NCBI RefSeq assembly: GCF_009762775.1
Contig: NZ_CP046401.1
Coordinates: 372,001 to 436,000 of the forward strand
From: Maribellus comscasis
GTDB taxonomy: Bacteria; Bacteroidota; Bacteroidia; Bacteroidales; Prolixibacteraceae
Length of the DNA stretch: 64,000 nucleotides
Direction of reading: 5' to 3'
Shown: piece by piece, positions 46,047 to 54,725 of the stretch
Layout of the letters: each line of letters begins with the position of its first letter
How positions within the stretch are numbered: the first letter of the stretch is position 1
Notes under the pieces: model-generated
Databases searched by the model: none
The model's input: only the letters and a program-made list of their open reading frames with translations
What the model was told of the DNA's origin: nothing
Translations under genes and position numbers: made by a program

Positions 46047-47999
46047 ATGAAGAAAATATCAGTTATTATTGTTTTGGTACTATCAGTCCTGTTTGTAAAA
46101 GGGCAAATTGTAAACCCGACTTCCTGGACCTTTGACTCCAAACAAAACGGAGACGAAGTAGAATTAATCTTTAAAGCTTCAATTGAGGATGGTTGGCACC
46201 TGTATGATACATATTTGCCGGAAGGAGGGCCAATCGCAACAGCATTTGTTTTTGATGATTCCACAAAATTTGAATTTATCGGGGATATTCAAAAAAATCC
46301 CGAACCGGTTAAGGTTTTTGATGAAACTTTTCAAATGAACGTAGGATATTTTAGTCATGAAGCTACTTTAACTCAGAAAATTAAGTTACTCAGCGATAAC
46401 GAAATAGAAATAAAAGGATATGTCCTTTTTATGAGTTGCAATGACGAAACCTGTACTCCACCCAATGAAACCGAATTTTCGTTTACATTTAACAAAGGTG
46501 AAACATCAGGCGAAACAGGACTGTCTCCGACATCCAATGAAGAAATTACAAGCTCATCGACATCGGGCTCGGCCAGCGGACAAACCATTTGGTTATTTGT
46601 TTTAATATCGGCACTGGCTGGTCTGGCTGCCATTTTGACTCCCTGTGTATTCCCGATGATACCCATGACAGTATCTTTTTTTATTCGTGGAAGCGAAAAC
46701 CGCAGTAAAGCCATAAGAACCGGATTCTTTTTTGGATTCTCAATCGTACTTATTTTCACCTTACTGGGAGCTTTATTTTCCTTTGGAATTTTCGGACCAA
46801 ATGTTGGAAGCATCTTAAGTACCCACTGGATTCCAAACCTCTTGTTTTTTATTTTATTCCTTGTTTTTGCAATTTCCTTTTTCGGAGCTTTTGAGATTGT
46901 CCTACCCAGCAGTCTGGTTAACAAAACCGACTCTCAGGCTGACAAAGGTGGGTTGATTGGAGCATTTTTTATGGCGCTAACAACCGTTATCGTTTCATTT
47001 TCGTGTACAGGACCGTTTATTGGGGCACTTATTATTCAAGCTGTTCAGGATGGCGGAATGCGTCCTCTGATTGGGATGTTTTTCTTTGGATTGGCTTTTG
47101 CAACTCCATTTACATTGCTTGCTATATTCCCTTCTGCATTAAGTAAACTTCCCAAATCGGGCGGTTGGCTAAATGCAATAAAAGTTGTTTTTGCCTTTAT
47201 CCTTTTGGCATTTGGGTTAAAATTTGTGAGCAATATTGATCAGGTTTACGGTCTTGGAATATTAAGTCGCGAAATTTATCTGGCAATCTGGATTGTAGTA
47301 TTCTCCATTTTAGGAATGTATTTTCTGGGCAAAATCAAATTTTCGCACGACAGTGATTTACCTTATGTTGGTGTTGGAAGATTATTTCTTTCGATTGCTA
47401 CATTTACCTTTGTTATTTATTTATTTACCGGTTTATTGGGAAATCCGTTGTCTTCAATTTCATCACTAATTCCACCGGCAGGCACGAATACATATTTGAC
47501 GCAAAATACTTCTTCCAATGCTGTTCACAGTTCATCAACTGAAGAACTTTGCGGCCCGGCCAAATATGCCGACAAACTTCACCTTCCACATGGATTGCCG
47601 GGATATTTTGATTATGAACAGGGACTTGCATGTGCACAGGAACAGGGAAAACCTGCATTTGTTGTTTTTAAAGGGCACGCGTGTGCAAACTGCAAAAAAA
47701 TGGAAAACTCGGTTTGGGCAGATCCGGAAGCTTTACAAATACTATCAGAAAAATATGTTATTATTGGTTTGTACACAGATGACCGCACAAAACTACCCGA
47801 AGATGAATGGATAAACTCAGACGTTGACGGAAAAGTAAAAAAGACCATGGGACAGAAAAATCTGGATCTTCTTATTTCAAAATACGGAACAAACACAATT
47901 CCGTATCATGCTATCGTTGAACCGGATGGCACTGAATATACAATGAGTGTTACTTTTGACGATGAAGAATTTAAAACATTTCTTGAGAAAGGAATCTAA
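46047..47999 (+). CDS. dsbD: DsbD-type thiol:disulfide interchange protein
   Basis: 650 residues. It moves electrons from cytoplasmic thioredoxin across the inner membrane to periplasmic thiol proteins. The layout is complete: signal peptide (to ~20), an N-terminal immunoglobulin-like domain with the redox pair in MSCNDETCTPP (~131-141), eight or so membrane helices (~178-470) with PCVFPM and FSCTGPF cysteines, and a C-terminal thioredoxin domain with CANC near 548. Single gene between two good terminators. The thioredoxin motif CANC differs from the common CVAC but keeps both cysteines. Confidence 0.94.
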   Translation: MKKISVIIVLVLSVLFVKGQIVNPTSWTFDSKQNGDEVELIFKASIEDGWHLYDTYLPEGGPIATAFVFDDSTKFEFIGDIQKNPEPVKVFDETFQMNVGYFSHEATLTQKIKLLSDNEIEIKGYVLFMSCNDETCTPPNETEFSFTFNKGETSGETGLSPTSNEEITSSSTSGSASGQTIWLFVLISALAGLAAILTPCVFPMIPMTVSFFIRGSENRSKAIRTGFFFGFSIVLIFTLLGALFSFGIFGPNVGSILSTHWIPNLLFFILFLVFAISFFGAFEIVLPSSLVNKTDSQADKGGLIGAFFMALTTVIVSFSCTGPFIGALIIQAVQDGGMRPLIGMFFFGLAFATPFTLLAIFPSALSKLPKSGGWLNAIKVVFAFILLAFGLKFVSNIDQVYGLGILSREIYLAIWIVVFSILGMYFLGKIKFSHDSDLPYVGVGRLFLSIATFTFVIYLFTGLLGNPLSSISSLIPPAGTNTYLTQNTSSNAVHSSSTEELCGPAKYADKLHLPHGLPGYFDYEQGLACAQEQGKPAFVVFKGHACANCKKMENSVWADPEALQILSEKYVIIGLYTDDRTKLPEDEWINSDVDGKVKKTMGQKNLDLLISKYGTNTIPYHAIVEPDGTEYTMSVTFDDEEFKTFLEKGI

Positions 48000-48020
48000 A
48001 AAATATATTGGCAAAAATTA

Positions 48021-48048
48021 AAACCGGAATTTCTCCGGTTTTTTTTTG
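48021..48048 (+). terminator. Intrinsic terminator of dsbD
   Basis: 8-bp arms 48021-48028 and 48034-48041, 5-nt loop, followed by a run of T to 48048. Confidence 0.8.
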
Positions 48049-48127
48049 CAATAAAAATTTAACATTTAGAACACTTAAGAATCATTATAAATAAATAAAT
48101 TTAAAAGAATTTTATAAAAGAAGAACA

Positions 48128-48763
48128 ATGGATTTTTCCAATTGGCTATTCTGGAATGTTGATACACAAAAAGACTTTGTGGAACCTGATGGAAAACTTT
48201 ATGTTGAAGGTGCAGAAAACCTCAAAAACAAATGGAAAAGATTAACAGAGTTTGCTGAAAAAAAAATGATACGGGTGGTTAACTCGGCTGATCATCATTT
48301 TTATAATTCGCCTGAATTGGATTCTTCTCCCGATTTTATAAAAACATTTCCTGAGCATTGCATGGCCGGAACAGAAGGTGCTGATTATGTAAAAGAAACT
48401 GCTCCGGAAGATCCAGTAATATTTGACTGGAACAAGGAATATTTGATTACACCCGAGATTCTCGACCTTAATAAATACCGAAATTTTATCATACGAAAAG
48501 ATGCATTTGATGTATTTTCAGGGAATCCGTGGACAAAAAAAATTTTAAAAATGATTAATCCTGACACAGTGGTTGTTTATGGTGTTACAACCAATGTATG
48601 TGTTGATTATGCTGTAAAAGGATTAAACAGAAAAGTCAAAAACATTATTGTGATTAAGGATGCTATCAAAGAACTTCCCAAAATACCACTACCATTTGAA
48701 AATTGGGAGAAAAAAGGAGTTAAGTTAATCCCACTCGATGATTTTTTTAAAATGGTAAACTAA
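48128..48763 (+). CDS. Isochorismatase-like cysteine hydrolase, possible nicotinamidase
   Basis: 211 residues. The triad of the family is visible: Asp in NVDTQKDF near 13, a Lys in RKDAFDVFSG near 121, and Cys158 in GVTTNVCVDYA. Metal ligands D and H in NSADHHF near 55 resemble nicotinamidases, which convert nicotinamide to nicotinic acid for NAD salvage, but substrate choice in this fold is hard to read. The gene is monocistronic; its stop overlaps by four bases the stop region of the convergent trmH gene (48760-48763). Confidence 0.85.
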   Translation: MDFSNWLFWNVDTQKDFVEPDGKLYVEGAENLKNKWKRLTEFAEKKMIRVVNSADHHFYNSPELDSSPDFIKTFPEHCMAGTEGADYVKETAPEDPVIFDWNKEYLITPEILDLNKYRNFIIRKDAFDVFSGNPWTKKILKMINPDTVVVYGVTTNVCVDYAVKGLNRKVKNIIVIKDAIKELPKIPLPFENWEKKGVKLIPLDDFFKMVN

Positions 48764-49446
48764 TCCTGCCCTTTTGTCATTTCTGTATAAAAACGTTCTT
48801 CAAGCAACTGACTTTGTTTGACGGTTGCTCTTATCCACTCCAATTTTATTTCATCTTTTTCATTCTCTGACAGTTTCCATATTTCCGAATCCAATTCGCG
48901 CAGGCGATTTGAAATTTCGTACAAAACCAAAGCTGCTGAAACGGAAATATTAAAACTCTCGGTAAATCCGTACATCGGTATTTTCAAAAATTCATCAGCT
49001 CCACTCATAATTACTTCAGAAACACCTGGCAGTTCAGAGCCGAAAACCAATGCGGCTTTTCCTTTTTCCACATCAAATTCATGAAGTGTCTGATCGTTGG
49101 CATGTGGAGTTGTCGCGATGATACGATAACCGTCCTTTTTTAATTTTTTAATAGCCTTCAGACTATTATGCTCTTCCTTGTTATATTTTTGAATACTTAG
49201 CCACTTTGAAGAGCCCAGAGACACTTCTTTATTGACAGAGAACTCATTTCTGTTTTCAATAACGTGTACATTCTGAATACCAAAACAGTCACAGGAACGT
49301 AATACGGCACTAGCGTTTTGCGGCTGAAAAATATCTTCAAGAACGACAGTAATATAATTTGTACGTTCATTTAAAACTTTTTCAAAAAGAGCCAACCTGG
49401 CCGGGGTTACAAATTTTGACAGATAGCCGAGAAGATTTTTAAGCAT
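48760..49446 (-). CDS. trmH: tRNA/rRNA 2'-O-methyltransferase, TrmH (SpoU) family
   Basis: 228 residues from ATG 49446, where homologues normally start (MLKNLLGYLSKFVT); ATG 49455 would add three residues and TTG 49464 six. SPOUT motifs: VLEDIFQPQNASAVLRSCD near 38-56, FGSELPGVSE near 136, and IPMYGFTESFNISVSAALVL near 158-177, which forms the AdoMet knot. TrmH methylates G18 of tRNAs; related enzymes act on rRNA. Overlaps the convergent hydrolase gene by its stop codon. Confidence 0.9.
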   Translation of the reverse strand: MLKNLLGYLSKFVTPARLALFEKVLNERTNYITVVLEDIFQPQNASAVLRSCDCFGIQNVHVIENRNEFSVNKEVSLGSSKWLSIQKYNKEEHNSLKAIKKLKKDGYRIIATTPHANDQTLHEFDVEKGKAALVFGSELPGVSEVIMSGADEFLKIPMYGFTESFNISVSAALVLYEISNRLRELDSEIWKLSENEKDEIKLEWIRATVKQSQLLEERFYTEMTKGQD

Positions 49447-49464
49447 AAATACCATTTTAAACAA

Positions 49465-49500
49465 AAATAAAAAAAGGGAAACAATTGCTTGTTTCCCTTT
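49465..49500 (-). terminator. Intrinsic terminator of the downstream HU gene
   Basis: Perfect 10-bp arms 49473-49482 and 49491-49500 with an 8-nt loop; on the minus strand the stem continues into a T-rich run (plus A-run 49465-49475). Confidence 0.75.
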
Positions 49501-49517
49501 CTTTCTATCCGTTTCAG

Positions 49518-49790
49518 TTACGATACAGCGTCTGCTAATTCTGCACCAGCTTTAAATTTTACAACTTTTTTAGCTGGAATTGTAATTTCTTTACCCGTCT
49601 GCGGGTTTCTTCCTGTTCTGGCACCACGTTCAGAAACTGAGAATGAGCCAAATCCAATAAGTGCAACTCTATCACCACCTTTTAAGGCATCAGTAGTTGC
49701 AGAAACAAATGCGTCAAGAGCTTTTTTAGCGTCTGCTTTAGTTAGGCCCGCTTTTTCGGCCATTGCATCAATTAATTGTGCTTTGTTCAT
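49518..49790 (-). CDS. HU-family DNA-binding protein, canonical
   Basis: 90 residues, the standard HU size. The N-terminal dimer helices ([22 protein letters not shown]) and the arm [16 protein letters not shown] with the intercalating proline are intact, followed by [10 protein letters not shown]. It compacts and bends DNA. It has its own terminator and a ~280-bp A/T-rich upstream region with no other gene, so it is probably expressed alone at high level. Confidence 0.95.
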   Translation of the reverse strand: MNKAQLIDAMAEKAGLTKADAKKALDAFVSATTDALKGGDRVALIGFGSFSVSERGARTGRNPQTGKEITIPAKKVVKFKAGAELADAVS

Positions 49791-50032
49791 ACGGCAAAAA
49801 TTTAAATAATTATTAAATTATTGAAAATAAGTGTATTAAATAATTTTCTAAAACTTATATTCCATGTCTAAAATTGAAAAATAAAACTCTTCGGCATTCT
49901 AGACTACCAGTAAAATCAATAGTTTCAGAGAACTTTTTTATAGCTTCACTAAATTCCGAAATAAGTTTTAAAAAACCAAACCAAACGCATCTTTTTTTTT
50001 CATCAAAAAAGTTATTTTTCAACTAAAAGGTT

Positions 50033-50062
50033 TTTGTGTATTCAAAAAAAATTCTACTTTTG
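50033..50062 (+). promoter_or_regulatory. Promoter of tRNA-Ser
   Basis: TTTG at 50033-50036, 18 nt, TACTTTTG at 50055-50062, a perfect TAnnTTTG. The predicted start near 50069 is just 2 nt before the mature tRNA, so the precursor has almost no 5' leader. Confidence 0.65.
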
Positions 50063-50070
50063 TCGCGCCT

Positions 50071-50155
50071 GGAGAGATGGCAGAGTGGTCGAATGCGGCG
50101 GTCTTGAAAACCGTTGTACCGAGAGGTACCGGGGGTTCGAATCCCTCTCTCTCCG
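50071..50155 (+). tRNA. tRNA-Ser(UGA)
   Basis: Acceptor GGAGAGA pairs with TCTCTCC (50148-50154), discriminator G at 50155. The anticodon loop CTTGAAA gives UGA. A long class II variable arm (TACCGAGAGGTA region) is present, as expected for serine. CCA is only partly encoded. Confidence 0.95.
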
Positions 50156-50158
50156 CAG

Positions 50159-50194
50159 AAAATCCACCGGTTTTAACTGGTGGATTTTTTATTT
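50159..50194 (+). terminator. Terminator of tRNA-Ser
   Basis: Stem built around ATCCACC and GGTGGAT (from 50162 to about 50185) with G-T pairs near the loop, then T6. Confidence 0.7.
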
Positions 50195-50283
50195 GTTTTA
50201 TTGTTAATAACTTTTTGTGTGTGAAACCGGAAAATAGGCGCTTCTACTGCACAAAAAAGTTTAGGTAATACAAATTGAATTAT

Positions 50284-50291
50284 TATATTTG
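50284..50291 (+). promoter_or_regulatory. -7 box of tRNA-Trp
   Basis: TATATTTG is a perfect TAnnTTTG; the -33 site 19 nt upstream reads TTAG. Start predicted near 50298, 11 nt before the tRNA. Confidence 0.5.
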
Positions 50292-50308
50292 CACTCGCAA
50301 AAAGAAAC

Positions 50309-50381
50309 ACGGGTGTAGCTCAGTTGGCAGAGCACTGGTCTCCAAAACCAGGTGTCGGGAGTTCGAGTCTCTCCTCCCGTG
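50309..50381 (+). tRNA. tRNA-Trp(CCA)
   Basis: 73 nt. Anticodon stem CTGGT/ACCAG with loop CTCCAAA gives anticodon CCA. D arm GCTC/GAGC and T arm GGGAG/CTCTC are regular; discriminator G. The acceptor ACGGGTG/CTCCCGT has a T-T mismatch at pair 6:67 (50314 with 50375). Confidence 0.94.
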
Positions 50382-50382
50382 C

Positions 50383-50416
50383 AAAAAGCTGTAGAAATAC
50401 AGCTTTTTCTTTTTTA
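50383..50416 (+). terminator. Terminator of tRNA-Trp
   Basis: Perfect 11-bp arms 50383-50393 and 50398-50408 with a GAAA tetraloop, then a T-rich tail. Confidence 0.85.
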
Positions 50417-50458
50417 ACACCATTTCATTTTTCTATTTTCACTAAAATTTTATTCCTA

Positions 50459-51175
50459 ATGGAGGTTAATGCTTTTATTCCCTGTTTTATAGACCAGCTT
50501 TATCCCAAAACAGCTGCAAATTTTATCGACATTTTAAAAAAGGCTGGTTGTGAAGTAAATTACAATCCTGAACAAACCTGTTGCGGGCAACCGGCATTTA
50601 ACAGCGGCTATTGGAAAGAAGCCAAAACTATGGCTGTAAAATTTCTAACCGATTTTTCCGAGGCTAAAACAATTGTTTCTCCTTCGGCCTCGTGTACCGG
50701 TTTTATAAGAAACTATTATGAACGCCTGCTAACAGGAGAAGCTCAATTAAACAAATTCAAACAACTGGTTCCGCATATTTTCGAGTTTTCTGATTTCCTC
50801 GTGAACCATTTGAGATTTACTGATTTTCAGGCAGAATTTAACCACAAAGTTACATTTCATGACTCATGTGCCGGATTGCGTGAGTACGGAATTAAAAAGG
50901 AACCACGAAAACTATTGGAAAATATAAAAGGGCTGCAGTTAATTGAAATGGAAGATACAACAACATGTTGCGGTTTTGGTGGAACTTTTGCCGCTAAATT
51001 TCATGACATATCAGCTGCAATGACCGAACAAAAAGTTGAAAACGCGTTAAAAACAGGCGCAGAGTATATTATTTCAACCGAAGCCTCTTGTCTGCTAAAT
51101 ATCGAAGCTTATATAAAAAAACAAAAACTGCCTATCAGAGCAATACACCTCGCCGATGTTTTGGCTTCTTCTTAA
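50459..51175 (+). CDS. LutA/YkgE-type (Fe-S)-binding oxidoreductase subunit
   Basis: 238 residues from ATG 50459. The frame runs back through the tRNA-Trp gene, but that part cannot be protein. Two CCG-type cysteine repeats are present: C9, then QTCCGQPAF near 41, and FHDSCAGLRE with TTCCGFGGTFA near 169, as in LutA and the HdrB-like subunits that bind iron-sulfur clusters. LutA acts with LutB and LutC in oxidising L-lactate to pyruvate, but neither partner is adjacent: this gene stands alone between a tRNA and a convergent ABC exporter. It may partner with proteins encoded elsewhere. Confidence 0.88.
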   Translation: MEVNAFIPCFIDQLYPKTAANFIDILKKAGCEVNYNPEQTCCGQPAFNSGYWKEAKTMAVKFLTDFSEAKTIVSPSASCTGFIRNYYERLLTGEAQLNKFKQLVPHIFEFSDFLVNHLRFTDFQAEFNHKVTFHDSCAGLREYGIKKEPRKLLENIKGLQLIEMEDTTTCCGFGGTFAAKFHDISAAMTEQKVENALKTGAEYIISTEASCLLNIEAYIKKQKLPIRAIHLADVLASS

Positions 51176-51188
51176 TAAAACGAATACT

Positions 51189-53009
51189 TTAGAAAACCTG
51201 CATTTTATGCAACTTCCCGTAGTGTCCGTTTAGGTTTAATAGTTCGTCGTGTGTCCCTTTTTCAACAATTTTGCCTTTATGAACAACACAAATCAGATCA
51301 GCATTTTTTATGGTTGAAAGACGGTGAGCAATAACCAGCGAGGTTCTGTTCTTCATCAATTTCCCAAGCGCATCCTGAACCAGTCGTTCCGATTCCGTAT
51401 CAAGCGCTGAAGTTGCCTCATCCAAAATCAGTATGGGCGGATTATTCAGAACCGCACGCGCAATAGAAATCCGTTGTTTTTGCCCCCCAGACAATTTATC
51501 TCCCCTGTCACCAATCGGCGTGTCATACCCCTGCTCATACTCCATAATAAAATCATGAGCATTGGCAATTTTCGCTGCGTGAACAACATCTTCCGTTTTT
51601 GGATTTTCCATTCCAAAAGCAATGTTATTAAAAAAAGTATCGTTAAACAGAATTGGTTCCTGATTTACATTCCCTATTAAATTTCTCAGGCTTCTTATTT
51701 TCAGATCACGTAAATCAATTCCATCAATTTCAATTGCGCCTTCTGAAATATCCCAAAAGCGCGGCAGCAAGTCAACCAAAGTAGTTTTTCCCCCACCCGA
51801 TTTCCCCACAAAAGCTATGGTCTTTCCCTTTTCAATTTTAAGCGAGACATTCTTTAAAACAGGCGTAGCGCCATACGAAAAAGAAACATCTTTATAGTTA
51901 ACACTTTCTTTGAATTCAGTTATCTCTTTTGCATCTCTTTTCTCAACAATATTGGTCTCTGTCAGCAAAATACGGTCGATTCTCTCCATTGACGCCAGAC
52001 CTTTTTCAACACTGTAGAGCGCGGTTGAGAATGCCTTCCCTGGATTGATTATATTATAGAAAAAAACCAGGTAACCAATAAATCCTGCGGCATCAAGTGA
52101 GCTGTTTCCGTTCAGAACAAGTCTCCCTCCGTACCATAGTACAACAATAATCAGCGTTGTGCCCAGAAACTCACTTACAGGATGTGCTAAAAACCGTCTC
52201 CACATCAGCTGGTTCATAATCTGGAAGTAATTCTGGTTTTCCTTTTCAAACCTGCCTGTGGCTTTCTTCTCAGCATTAAACGATTTTATCACTCTCAAGC
52301 CGGATAGATCTTCTTCAATAATCGATAAAATCTCGCCCATTTTATCTTGTCCTTTACGCGACTTCTTTTTCAAACTTTTACCAATGGCGCCAATAATATA
52401 ACCAACTACAGGAAAAACAATAAATACAAACAAAGTAAGACTCCAGCTCATATAAATCATCACTGCAACCGACACAATAATCAAAATTGGATTTTTAATC
52501 ATCATGTCAAGCGAATTCATAATTGAATTTTCTACTTCGTTTACATCATTTGTCATTCGCGCCATTATATCCCCTTTCCTTTCTTCCGAAAAAAATCCGA
52601 GTGGGAGATAAATAATTTTTTTGTAAATCATTGAACGAATATCGCGTACAACGCCATTTCGGATGGCCACAATCATAAAGTTTGCCAGATAGTAAAATCC
52701 GGTCTTCAGAAACACATTCAGTATAATAAAAACCCCGATAAAAATCAGTGCTCTCTCCTGGCCATGCTGCTGTATTATTTCACTAATATAATAATTCACA
52801 TATTCAGCAACCGAGCTGATACTTAAACTAAAGTCGGGTTTCACGGTAACCAATTCCTTTATGCCAAATAAAATTTGCAACGTAGGAATAAGTAACAAAA
52901 AAGAAAAAGCTCCAAAAATGGCACTCAAAAAGTTGTATACAATATTTAAAACCAGCTTCCATTTATATGGCGGAACAAAACGACGGAGCAGTCTGAAAAA
53001 GTCTTTCAT
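51189..53009 (-). CDS. MsbA-like ABC exporter (fused membrane and ATPase domains)
   Basis: 606 residues. Six membrane helices occupy ~15-325. The ATPase has Walker A GKSGGGKTT near 400, signature LSGGQKQRISIARAVL near 503, Walker B ILILDEATSALD near 524 and the switch IAHRLSTI near 557. The half-transporter works as a homodimer in the inner membrane. Resemblance to MsbA suggests lipid A-core or other lipid flipping, but drug exporters share this layout. It follows purB by 24 bp on the same strand, and may be co-transcribed with it. Confidence 0.92.
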   Translation of the reverse strand: MKDFFRLLRRFVPPYKWKLVLNIVYNFLSAIFGAFSFLLLIPTLQILFGIKELVTVKPDFSLSISSVAEYVNYYISEIIQQHGQERALIFIGVFIILNVFLKTGFYYLANFMIVAIRNGVVRDIRSMIYKKIIYLPLGFFSEERKGDIMARMTNDVNEVENSIMNSLDMMIKNPILIIVSVAVMIYMSWSLTLFVFIVFPVVGYIIGAIGKSLKKKSRKGQDKMGEILSIIEEDLSGLRVIKSFNAEKKATGRFEKENQNYFQIMNQLMWRRFLAHPVSEFLGTTLIIVVLWYGGRLVLNGNSSLDAAGFIGYLVFFYNIINPGKAFSTALYSVEKGLASMERIDRILLTETNIVEKRDAKEITEFKESVNYKDVSFSYGATPVLKNVSLKIEKGKTIAFVGKSGGGKTTLVDLLPRFWDISEGAIEIDGIDLRDLKIRSLRNLIGNVNQEPILFNDTFFNNIAFGMENPKTEDVVHAAKIANAHDFIMEYEQGYDTPIGDRGDKLSGGQKQRISIARAVLNNPPILILDEATSALDTESERLVQDALGKLMKNRTSLVIAHRLSTIKNADLICVVHKGKIVEKGTHDELLNLNGHYGKLHKMQVF

Positions 53010-53033
53010 TAAATAGCTTTAATAAGTTGAACT

Positions 53034-54380
53034 TTAAAAAATACCGGTATAATTTTGCGGAGTAATTTTTTTTAGTTCAGTTTTTATTTTTTCATCAACG
53101 TCAAGCGAATCAACAAAATTGTGAATTGCCTCTTTGTTGATTATATCATTTTTGCGCGTAAGATCCTTTAATACTTCATAGGGATTTGGAAAAAACTCAC
53201 GGCGCAAAATGGTTTGAATGGCTTCAGCAACCACCGCCCAGTTATCTTCCAGGTCTTTTTGGATGGCTGTTTCATTCAGTAACAATTTATTTAAACCTTT
53301 TAAAGTAGATTTTATTGCAATAATCGTATGACCAAAAGGAACACCAATAAAGCGGGTAACCGTTGAGTCGGTCAAATCGCGCTGTAAACGTGAAACGGGA
53401 AGTTTTGACGCCAATTGCTCAAATCCGGCATTGGCAATTCCTATATTTCCTTCTGAATTTTCAAAATCGATTGGGTTTACTTTGTGTGGCATGGTTGACG
53501 AACCTACTTCTCCCTTTTTAATTTTTTGTTTGAAATAGTTCATCGAAACATAGGTCCAAATATCACGATCCAAATCAAGAATAATATTATTTATTCTTTT
53601 CAGCGCGTCAAATATGGCACTGTGATTATCGTAATGCGAAATTTGGGTAGTAAACTGAGAACGATTTAAGCCCAGTTTTTCCCTGCAAAAATTATTTGCA
53701 AACTCTTCCCAGTTCACATCGGGATAGGCCACAAAATGAGCATTAAAATTTCCTGTGGCACCACCAAACTTGGCATCAATTGAAATGGATTTCAGATGCA
53801 CCAGCTGCACCATTATCCGCTCGATAAAAACTCTGATTTCTTTTCCCAATTTTGTTGGAGAAGCTGGTTGACCGTGAGTTTTGGCCAACATCGGAACACT
53901 TTTCCATTCAATAGCAAGAGTGAGCAGTTTCTCTATCAATTCCTGCAACAGGGGATAGTATTCATTTTCCAAAGCATCCTGAATCGATTTGGGAATAGCG
54001 GTATTGTTCGCATCCTGCGAAGTAAGTGCAAAATGTATAAATTCCTTATATTTTCCTAAACCAAGCTTATCAAACTCTTCTTTAATAAAATACTCAACAG
54101 CTTTAACATCATGGTTGGTAACACTTTCAATGTCTTTGATGCGCTGCGCATCTTCCACCGAGAAATCTTTATGAAGCTCACGCAATTTATTCAACTTTTC
54201 CTGCGGGATATCTGCAAGCTGTGGAAGCGGAATTTCACAAAGTGAGACAAAATATTCAACCTCAGTAAAAAGCCTGTACTTTATCAGGGCATATTCACTA
54301 AAATATTTCCAAAGATTTTCTACCTTGCTGTTGTATCTTCCGTCAACCGGAGAAATGGCCGTTAAAGCATTTAATTTCAT
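53034..54380 (-). CDS. purB: Adenylosuccinate lyase
   Basis: 448 residues. It makes AMP from adenylosuccinate and AICAR from SAICAR in purine synthesis. The superfamily signature GSSTMPHKVNPIDFE near 282-297, an N-terminal LTAISPVDGRYNSKV, and the TSQDANNTAIP and KTHGQPASPTKLGKE blocks (~120-190) carry the catalytic His and Ser. The N-terminus and length match the E. coli-type enzyme. A 345-bp divergent intergenic region precedes it. Confidence 0.96.
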   Translation of the reverse strand: MKLNALTAISPVDGRYNSKVENLWKYFSEYALIKYRLFTEVEYFVSLCEIPLPQLADIPQEKLNKLRELHKDFSVEDAQRIKDIESVTNHDVKAVEYFIKEEFDKLGLGKYKEFIHFALTSQDANNTAIPKSIQDALENEYYPLLQELIEKLLTLAIEWKSVPMLAKTHGQPASPTKLGKEIRVFIERIMVQLVHLKSISIDAKFGGATGNFNAHFVAYPDVNWEEFANNFCREKLGLNRSQFTTQISHYDNHSAIFDALKRINNIILDLDRDIWTYVSMNYFKQKIKKGEVGSSTMPHKVNPIDFENSEGNIGIANAGFEQLASKLPVSRLQRDLTDSTVTRFIGVPFGHTIIAIKSTLKGLNKLLLNETAIQKDLEDNWAVVAEAIQTILRREFFPNPYEVLKDLTRKNDIINKEAIHNFVDSLDVDEKIKTELKKITPQNYTGIF

Positions 54381-54725
54381 TCGATTATATAATTATTTTC
54401 CTGAAAAACACAATATAGTTTTCTCATTATGAATAACTTAAAAGAAGCTTTTTAATACTGTGTTTCATCAGTTTTATTTAATAACCATGCAAATTTAACA
54501 AATTAGATGGATATGATTTTTTGATAAATCGAGATTTAACCAACTTTAATAAACAATCCGCTGAAGATAAAATCAGTAAATACGAATTAATCCAAATAAA
54601 ATAAACAAATACAATTAATGGTTCAATTACTTTTAGCAATTAAAAATATTTCTGAAATTGCATATTAATAAATATGTTGTCGAGCCAATATTAAAAGCCG
54701 GAACGATAATTTTTCGAAATAACAG
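54381..54725. other. A/T-rich divergent intergenic region between purB and the NfeD gene
   Basis: 345 bp without a convincing frame. A minus-strand TAAATTTG box (plus 54490-54497) could serve purB with a leader of about 100 nt, but no -33 TTTG is properly spaced. I see no riboswitch-like structure or repeat. Confidence 0.4.

Noticed and set aside
50077..50268. A 63-codon frame covering tRNA-Ser
   Set aside because: It overlaps the tRNA and its terminator and has no coding character.
50324..50458. Coding extension of the LutA-like gene through tRNA-Trp
   Set aside because: The sequence is occupied by the tRNA body and its terminator; the normal LutA start is ATG 50459.
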